From Clostridiales bacterium (lineage in GTDB: Bacteria > Bacillota > Clostridia > Lachnospirales > WQUN01): 37,334 bases of DNA. Numbering within the stretch: the stretch's first letter is position 1; each line of letters begins with the position of its first letter. Shown here piece after piece: positions 32,796 to 37,334 of the stretch. The stretch is taken from assembly GCA_031263155.1 (NCBI GenBank), contig JAISGK010000087.1:1-37334 (forward strand), given 5' to 3'. A program made the position numbers and the translations under genes. A model generated the notes under the pieces. The model saw nothing but the letters and a program-made list of their open reading frames with translations, was not told where the DNA came from and did no database searches.

Positions 32796-34223
32796 TTATT
32801 CTCCTGTCTGCATTTTCTTTTTGAGTGCCGATGACGATATTCCCTGCGTGTAGTCAGGCTCAATCACTTCACCGCCCCAAGTCGCCATTAACGCAATTGC
32901 GGCAGCGCGAACCTCAGCAAGTGGTCCCTCGCGCCAGTCTGTGCCGTGAATCATATAACTCGGCTTGTATTTGGTAAGATTCGGCCCATAGTTGCGAGAA
33001 ACTTGTGGAACAACGATGTCAACCCCCTTGATATTCTCAATGATGATTTTTCGTTGAACGTAGCTCATGACAGGCGGTTTTTTGTATTCCATAATAGCCT
33101 CGTCTGTAAACAGACCAACCATTACCTTGCCGTATCGTGCCGCAATCTTGATTATGTTTATATGCCCAGGATGCACAATATCAACTGTCATGGGGAGATA
33201 GACTATTTTGTTGTCCATAAAGCCAAATTCTTTCATTCTTTCTCTGACAAGTCTATCAGAATATATTTCCGGGTTAGCTTCTGAAAGCTCAGGCATAATC
33301 GGCTCAGATGGCTTTGCGCAGTGATGAACGCAGCCATCGCAAATTAATCCGTCCATTTTGTCGTCGATAAACGCTTGACGAACCTTTTTCATATTCTCAC
33401 TATACCAACCGTCTTTTAGGCTAACCTTATTCAAATCTGCAACAACGAGCATATTTTCATAATCAGCGTTCTCAACCGAAAGATAACCCTCACAGGTAAC
33501 GCAAATTGCATCAAACGGAAGGTTACAACGGCGGTATTGCTCTTTATCAGACTCACATTTTAAGAGTGTTTCAATTTCGGGCATATATCCACCCTGATTA
33601 TAAACCATCTTGAATACAATTTCATCACAGCAATCACCAAAAACATCAAACCACTTTTCCCGCATATTTTCGGTAAAGCGAGTTAGAATCCCTGTGACTA
33701 AAATCCTGTACTTACTGCCGCTTTCATTGCGGTAACGGTACAAATATTTCAAATGCTCGAACACCTTATCAAAATCATCGTGTCCATGAATGAACTCATA
33801 CACCTTCCGTTCAGGAGCGTTGATAGAAAATTTGATGCTGTCAAGACCTGCAGCAATAACCTCTCTAATTCGTTCAGGAGTAGCAAGCGCGCCGTTGCTC
33901 GTCAGGTAGACATACTCGTAGCCGATACTCTTGGCAAGCCTGATGTAATCCGGCAACTGCTTCACTAAAAACGGCTCGCCTGTGGCATAGAAACCAACTT
34001 CCCGAGTGCCAAGATTGTACGCTTGCCATAGAACATTTTCGACAAGCTCTGGTTTGATAATCCCAACCTTGCGTTTCATTTTACGGTGAGCGCAAAAGAT
34101 ACAATCGTGGTTACAAGCATTTGATGTTTCTATCAGAAAGTTTGTGCGAGGGAAGGGCGGTTCTAATGTGTATAGGTCGTTTCTATCAGCTTTCTTGAGG
34201 TCTACACGTTCTTGTAGGTTCAT
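32796..34223 (-). CDS. Radical SAM/SPASM protein fused to a C-terminal cytidylyltransferase-like domain
   Basis: The 475-residue protein has a radical SAM domain with CNHDCIFC (C37, C41, C44) binding the [4Fe-4S]-SAM cluster, followed by GFYATGEPFL and YLTSNGALA. SPASM-like auxiliary cysteines are C233, C241, C244, C295, C298 and C302. From about 338 it carries a nucleotidyltransferase domain of the TagD/GCT superfamily with VDIVHPGHINI (HxGH, 351-354), VQRKIIIENIKGVD and the nucleotide-binding GISSSALK (461-468). The reaction is unknown: radical chemistry on, and CTP activation of, the phosphonate or polymer precursor are the obvious options. The ATG is preceded by AAAGGAGA. Confidence 0.88.
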   Translation of the reverse strand: MNLQERVDLKKADRNDLYTLEPPFPRTNFLIETSNACNHDCIFCAHRKMKRKVGIIKPELVENVLWQAYNLGTREVGFYATGEPFLVKQLPDYIRLAKSIGYEYVYLTSNGALATPERIREVIAAGLDSIKFSINAPERKVYEFIHGHDDFDKVFEHLKYLYRYRNESGSKYRILVTGILTRFTENMREKWFDVFGDCCDEIVFKMVYNQGGYMPEIETLLKCESDKEQYRRCNLPFDAICVTCEGYLSVENADYENMLVVADLNKVSLKDGWYSENMKKVRQAFIDDKMDGLICDGCVHHCAKPSEPIMPELSEANPEIYSDRLVRERMKEFGFMDNKIVYLPMTVDIVHPGHINIIKIAARYGKVMVGLFTDEAIMEYKKPPVMSYVQRKIIIENIKGVDIVVPQVSRNYGPNLTKYKPSYMIHGTDWREGPLAEVRAAAIALMATWGGEVIEPDYTQGISSSALKKKMQTGE

Positions 34224-34291
34224 ATTGGTCTCCTTTGCATATTAGCACATGCCATCAGTTGCCAATGCTCATCGTAGGTATATAATCATTC

Positions 34292-35587
34292 TCATTGCTC
34301 AGGGATAAGTGTTATAATTTCGCTAATCGGCAAACATAAATTGTCAGCCTCATACGCTCGCCCATTTGTGAGTATGCTTTCCGCAACAGATTTCATTGCT
34401 GGAAAGGCACTTCGAATCAGATGGTTAGCATAAATAACGATATTCACGCCATTTTTTGCAAGTTCGCTTTCCCGGACTGACGAATACGCTGTTGGAACAG
34501 TGGCCAGCGGCACTGTTGGGCAGGATTCACGGAACCTACCGCAAAACTCGAAAATCTCATCTGGTGTTTTCTTTCTGCTATGTATCATAATTCCGTCCGC
34601 GCCTGCCTCGACATAGGCATTTGCACGGCGCAAAGCATCGTCCATTCCTGTTTCAAGAATCAGACTCTCTATTCTAGCGATAATCATAGTGCCTCGGGTT
34701 TTGAGCGCCGATTTGCCAGTTTGAATTTTAGCGCAAAAATTCTCTATGCTGTCTTGCTTTTGTTCCACCCCTGTACCAAATAACGAGTTTCGTTTTAATC
34801 CGACCTTATCTTCAACAATTGCGGCAGACACGCCGACTCGTTCCAGAGTTCGCATTAAAAACGCGAAGTGCTCTGGCAAACCGCCTGTGTCAGCGTCAAA
34901 GATGAGCGGCTTTGTCGTTACTTCAAGAATATCCTCAATTGTTCGCAGGCGGCTGCTGAAATCTACCACTTCAATATCGGGTTTGCCTTTCATCGTGCTG
35001 TCACATAGAGATGACAGCCACATAGCGTCAAATTGCGAAACTTTGCCATCGTGAGATACTTTTGTATTTTCAGCTATTAGACCAGTTAATCCGCTGTGAG
35101 CCTCAATGGCATTTACAAGCGGTTTGAGAGCAAGCAGCTTTTTAAGCCTTCCACGCCGAATGTCAGGGATTGAAAGTTGTGAATACGCTTGCTTTTCCAA
35201 TTTTGTATAGACAGGGCTATCAGAATAAGCATATTCGACCAGTTCGCCTCCATATCCTGATAATACGGCTATCACATCAGCGCGGGCAGAACTTCTAAAA
35301 TCACTCTGCCAGTCATCGCCATGGACAACATAATCAGGCTGCAGCTGGCGGATATTCTCAACGCCGGCTATATCGTGCTGCTGCACAACGGCACTAATTC
35401 CGCTGATATTGCGAAATATATTCATTCTGTCCGTTAACGGCAACAAGGGAAACCGTTTGTATGTGGCCACGGCTTCATCAGTTAATATTCCGACAGTAAG
35501 CTGGCCAAGCGCGGCAGCTTTTTGTATAATGGCAATATGTCCGCCATGTATTATATCCGTAGAGAAACTCATAAAGACAGTTTTCAT
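34292..35587 (-). CDS. pepM: Phosphoenolpyruvate mutase with N-terminal nucleotidyltransferase domain
   Basis: The C-terminal part (about residues 165-431) is PEP mutase, which isomerises PEP to phosphonopyruvate and makes the C-P bond. The signature EDKVGLKRNS (259-268, the EDKX5NS motif) and FDADTGG (about 231-237) are intact, so it is a mutase rather than an isocitrate-lyase relative. Residues 1-140 form a CTP_transf_like domain with DIIHGGHIAI (HGGH 14-17) and YVVHGDDW, but the usual ISSS/ISTT motif is degenerate (SPVYTKLEK). PEP mutase-cytidylyltransferase fusions are linked to pathways that attach CMP-activated phosphonates to polymers. It overlaps the ppd stop by 4 nt. Confidence 0.93.
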   Translation of the reverse strand: MKTVFMSFSTDIIHGGHIAIIQKAAALGQLTVGILTDEAVATYKRFPLLPLTDRMNIFRNISGISAVVQQHDIAGVENIRQLQPDYVVHGDDWQSDFRSSARADVIAVLSGYGGELVEYAYSDSPVYTKLEKQAYSQLSIPDIRRGRLKKLLALKPLVNAIEAHSGLTGLIAENTKVSHDGKVSQFDAMWLSSLCDSTMKGKPDIEVVDFSSRLRTIEDILEVTTKPLIFDADTGGLPEHFAFLMRTLERVGVSAAIVEDKVGLKRNSLFGTGVEQKQDSIENFCAKIQTGKSALKTRGTMIIARIESLILETGMDDALRRANAYVEAGADGIMIHSRKKTPDEIFEFCGRFRESCPTVPLATVPTAYSSVRESELAKNGVNIVIYANHLIRSAFPAMKSVAESILTNGRAYEADNLCLPISEIITLIPEQ

Positions 35588-36675
35588 TCAGCAGCCTCCA
35601 AATAATTCATTAAAGCGTACTTGTTGTCAATGGGTGTTGTAGTTGGTCTGCCCAAGCCTTTCCGTGAGCCAAGTGAACATTTTATTTCAATGAAAGCACA
35701 GTTGTTTTTAAAAGCATCTTCAAGCTCGCTGTCGCTGTTCACACTCACAGCTTTTTGGAACCCGCAAGCGGCAGCAAGACTGACAAAATCGACCTTATTC
35801 GCAACAGTAGGCATCCCGCCAACGCTTTCATGCGCTGAATTGTTTAGCACTATGTAATGAAAATTTTTGGGTACTAAACTGCCGATAACTGTTATCGCTC
35901 CCATCTGCATCAGAAACGCCCCATCACCTTGGATGCACCAGACACTCTTATTAGGTTTGTTCAGCGCTATACCAAGAGCGATCATTGAGTCGTGACCCAT
36001 AGAACCGACTGTTAGAAAATCCTGCTCGTGACTTTGCCCAAAGCGCTCACGAACCTCAAACAACTCGCGTGAGATTTTGCCTGTTGATGAAACAATTACC
36101 CCGTCACCAGCTTTTGCAACAATGATTTCAATTGCGCGTTCCCGTGACAGTCGATAGCCATTGGTGTAGTGCACGGCCTCACCCGTCAATGAGCCTTTTT
36201 CAACGAGTATTGCCGCACTTCGGCCTTCAGTCGCGTTCAGAAAATCAGTAACGATTTGCTCTTTGGTGTCCCTTGCCAATACAAGTGTTTCAATTTGCAG
36301 TGTACGAAGCAGCTCCATTGTAATTACGCCCTGAAACTTATGCTGGGGTTCGTCAGACACTCTCGCTTGCCCGCGCCAGCCAACAACGCATAGGATTGGA
36401 ATATCGTATATAGCGGGATTTGTTAGCGACACGACAGGATTGACGATATTGCCCAATCCACTGTTTTGCAAGTAAACACACGCTCGCCTACCTGCGGAAA
36501 TGTAATAACCCGCCGCCAGTCCGACCGCTCCGCCCTCATTATGTGTGACGATATGATGCTGGGGGTCAAGCCCATACTTCGTATATACCGAGTCACAGAA
36601 CGGGCGCAAGAGCGAGTCTGGCACCCCGGTGAAAAACTCAACGCCAAAATTATCAATAATGTTGAAAAGGTTCAT
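35584..36675 (-). CDS. ppd: Phosphonopyruvate decarboxylase (thiamine-diphosphate dependent)
   Basis: The 363-residue ThDP enzyme decarboxylates phosphonopyruvate to phosphonoacetaldehyde, pulling the unfavourable PEP mutase reaction forward. The N-terminal Pyr domain shows FFTGVPDSLLRPF and the catalytic Glu in THNEGGAVGLAAGY (E47). The PP domain has the GDG...NN motif: CIQGDGAFLMQMG (GDG 250-252) and YIVLNNSAHESVGG (NN 278-279). Length and motifs fit the family well. Starts and stops overlap neighbours on both sides (ATGA), so translation is coupled to the small membrane protein upstream and to pepM downstream. No 2-aminoethylphosphonate transaminase or phosphonoacetaldehyde hydrolase is in the window. 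Confidence 0.95.
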   Translation of the reverse strand: MNLFNIIDNFGVEFFTGVPDSLLRPFCDSVYTKYGLDPQHHIVTHNEGGAVGLAAGYYISAGRRACVYLQNSGLGNIVNPVVSLTNPAIYDIPILCVVGWRGQARVSDEPQHKFQGVITMELLRTLQIETLVLARDTKEQIVTDFLNATEGRSAAILVEKGSLTGEAVHYTNGYRLSRERAIEIIVAKAGDGVIVSSTGKISRELFEVRERFGQSHEQDFLTVGSMGHDSMIALGIALNKPNKSVWCIQGDGAFLMQMGAITVIGSLVPKNFHYIVLNNSAHESVGGMPTVANKVDFVSLAAACGFQKAVSVNSDSELEDAFKNNCAFIEIKCSLGSRKGLGRPTTTPIDNKYALMNYLEAAE

Positions 36676-36875
36676 TTTTGCGCTTCGCTGTCGTTGAGCA
36701 TATCAACCACATCAGTGACATCGACATCTTTCAACTCAACCTGTTTTTCTTTTTTGCCCCTTTTGAAGAACGCGACAATTTTGCGACGCATACCAAAAAC
36801 AATAGCGCCACTTGCGGCAATAATCGCCACTACTATTTGTAAGAGCATTCCGCCCATACTGGGATCAAGGTACAT
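36672..36875 (-). CDS. Small membrane protein, 67 aa, of the phosphonate operon
   Basis: It has one N-terminal helix (MLLQIVVAIIAASGAIVFGM) followed by a basic stretch (RRKIVAFFKRGKKEKQ) and an acidic tail (VELKDVDVTDVVDMLNDSE), so the tail should be cytoplasmic. The N-terminus MYLDPSMGGMLLQ is reminiscent of small proteins found next to surface-polymer genes. AAAAGGGGTG precedes the ATG, and its stop overlaps the ppd start. It may tether or regulate the cytoplasmic enzymes at the membrane; this is inference. Confidence 0.75.
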   Translation of the reverse strand: MYLDPSMGGMLLQIVVAIIAASGAIVFGMRRKIVAFFKRGKKEKQVELKDVDVTDVVDMLNDSEAQK

Positions 36876-36896
36876 AATACACCCCTTTTAAATGTT

Positions 36897-37046
36897 TTAT
36901 TCATCCTCCGATACTTTCGACCGGAGGAACTTCTTTAAGAAATTGCTCACCCTTTGTCTGCGTTTGTACAAATTTGGAAGCAACAAAGCGAATAGTACAA
37001 TGCTCGGCATAAGCATAACAGCAATGAAATAGAAAAGCCGTTCCAC
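36897..37046 (-). CDS. Very small membrane protein, 49 aa, first gene of the phosphonate operon
   Basis: A GTG start gives MERLFYFIAVMLMPSIVLFA, LLLPNLYKRRQRVSNFLKKF and LRSKVSEDE-stop: a single membrane helix, then a strongly basic amphipathic segment and an acidic tail. This mirrors the layout of the 67-residue protein just downstream. It ends 22 nt before the next ATG. The start is uncertain because its ribosome binding site is poor; GGAGG further upstream fits a different frame. I prefer this frame over the overlapping 63-codon one because only this one gives a coherent membrane protein. Confidence 0.55.
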   Translation of the reverse strand: MERLFYFIAVMLMPSIVLFALLLPNLYKRRQRVSNFLKKFLRSKVSEDE

Positions 37047-37334
37047 TCAATATCAGGTCCGATTTTCTTTGCTTCCAAGCGGCTACCTCCAAACAGATTG
37101 GCTATCACTAAGTGTACTTTTTGATAATAGCTTTCGTTGCAACTGAAAAACTGTATCGGAGACGTATATAGCGATTATTAGCGTCAAAATTATGAATTTT
37201 CCGGGAAATTTCCCGAAAATATGGTTGAAGTTCTATCTTGGTTATGGTAGAATTTTCCAAACAAAAGGACTATCAAAAAGTACACATTTTGATAGTCCTT
37301 TACTCGTCGTTTCCCTCCCGATACTGATGCTAAT
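37047..37334. other. Upstream region of the phosphonate operon with paired palindromic repeats
   Basis: No gene is visible up to the window end. It contains a perfect CGGGAAATTTCCCG palindrome (37202-37215) and two related hairpins in inverted orientation (about 37100-37134 and 37264-37301). A convincing promoter was not found: TTGACG is present on the minus strand near 37184-37189, but no -10 box lies at the right distance. Confidence 0.5.
37264..37301. repeat. 15-bp perfect hairpin, intact copy of a palindromic repeat
   Basis: AAAGGACTATCAAAA (37264-37278) pairs with TTTTGATAGTCCTTT (37287-37301) across AGTACACA. A decayed inverted copy lies at 37100-37134, sharing GTGTACTTTTTGATA. Confidence 0.7.

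Noticed and set aside
36901-37092. 63-codon minus-strand frame at the operon start
   Set aside because: The overlapping frame at 36897-37046 gives a coherent helix-basic-acidic membrane protein, while this one does not.
1-37334. CRISPR array, tRNA or rRNA genes
   Set aside because: No regularly spaced repeats or RNA gene signatures were seen when reading both strands.

Overview
The window looks like chromosome of an anaerobic, fermentative Firmicute of the class Clostridia. The evidence is a trimeric bifurcating-type [FeFe] hydrogenase operon led by a Rex regulator, a SpoIIE-type phosphatase, lipoprotein and SipW-type signal peptides, AGGAGG-like ribosome binding sites and several clean TTGACA-17-TATAAT-like promoters. 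Almost all intact genes from 10.6 kb onward lie on the minus strand. I saw no rRNA, tRNA or CRISPR array.

Region 1 (1-10.6 kb) is a worn accessory region. It opens with a 5'-truncated IS110-family transposase whose 3' side is strongly structured (possible bridge RNA). An intact iron-containing alcohol dehydrogenase with its own promoter follows. Next comes a decaying DUF4956 / CotH / beta-helix / VTC locus: DUF4956 is intact, CotH carries two compensating homopolymer frameshifts and is joined to the tail of a probable metallophosphoesterase, and the beta-helix gene runs out of frame into the tail of a VTC-type polyphosphate polymerase. A fragment of an old-yellow-enzyme-type oxidoreductase, an intact MFS exporter and two orphan genes complete the region. 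The orphan genes sit between imperfect 25-26 bp direct repeats, one of which is the 3' end of the neighbouring GH31 gene.

Region 2 (10.6-16.7 kb) is a carbohydrate operon: LacI-type regulator, lipoprotein solute-binding protein, two ABC permeases and an intracellular GH31 glycosidase. No ATPase is present. The lacI promoter has a LacI-type operator just downstream of its -10 box, suggesting autoregulation.

Region 3 (17.0-25.1 kb) is the hydrogen-metabolism operon, transcribed rex, hydC, hydB, hydA, a PAS-containing putative sensory [FeFe] hydrogenase, then a SpoIIE/PP2C phosphatase. Its promoter lies inside a perfect 20+20 bp inverted repeat that does not resemble a known Rex site. HydABC would couple H2 evolution to NADH and ferredoxin, while the last two genes look like an H2- or redox-sensing output pair.

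Region 4 (25.1-27.5 kb) holds a SipW-type secreted protein whose best start codon is ATT, and S-adenosylhomocysteine hydrolase.

Region 5 (27.7-37.1 kb) is the most unusual part: a minus-strand cluster for a phosphonate-decorated surface polymer. In order of transcription it encodes two tiny membrane proteins, phosphonopyruvate decarboxylase, a nucleotidyltransferase-PEP mutase fusion, a radical SAM-nucleotidyltransferase fusion, a YidC/Oxa1-CDP-glycerol glycerophosphotransferase fusion, the remnant of a large membrane protein, a GLUG-repeat surface protein with a freshly duplicated N-terminus, and a membrane-anchored sulfatase/phosphoglycerol-transferase-like protein. My inference is that PEP is converted to phosphonoacetaldehyde, further processed and activated with CTP, and transferred at the membrane by the YidC-linked transferase.
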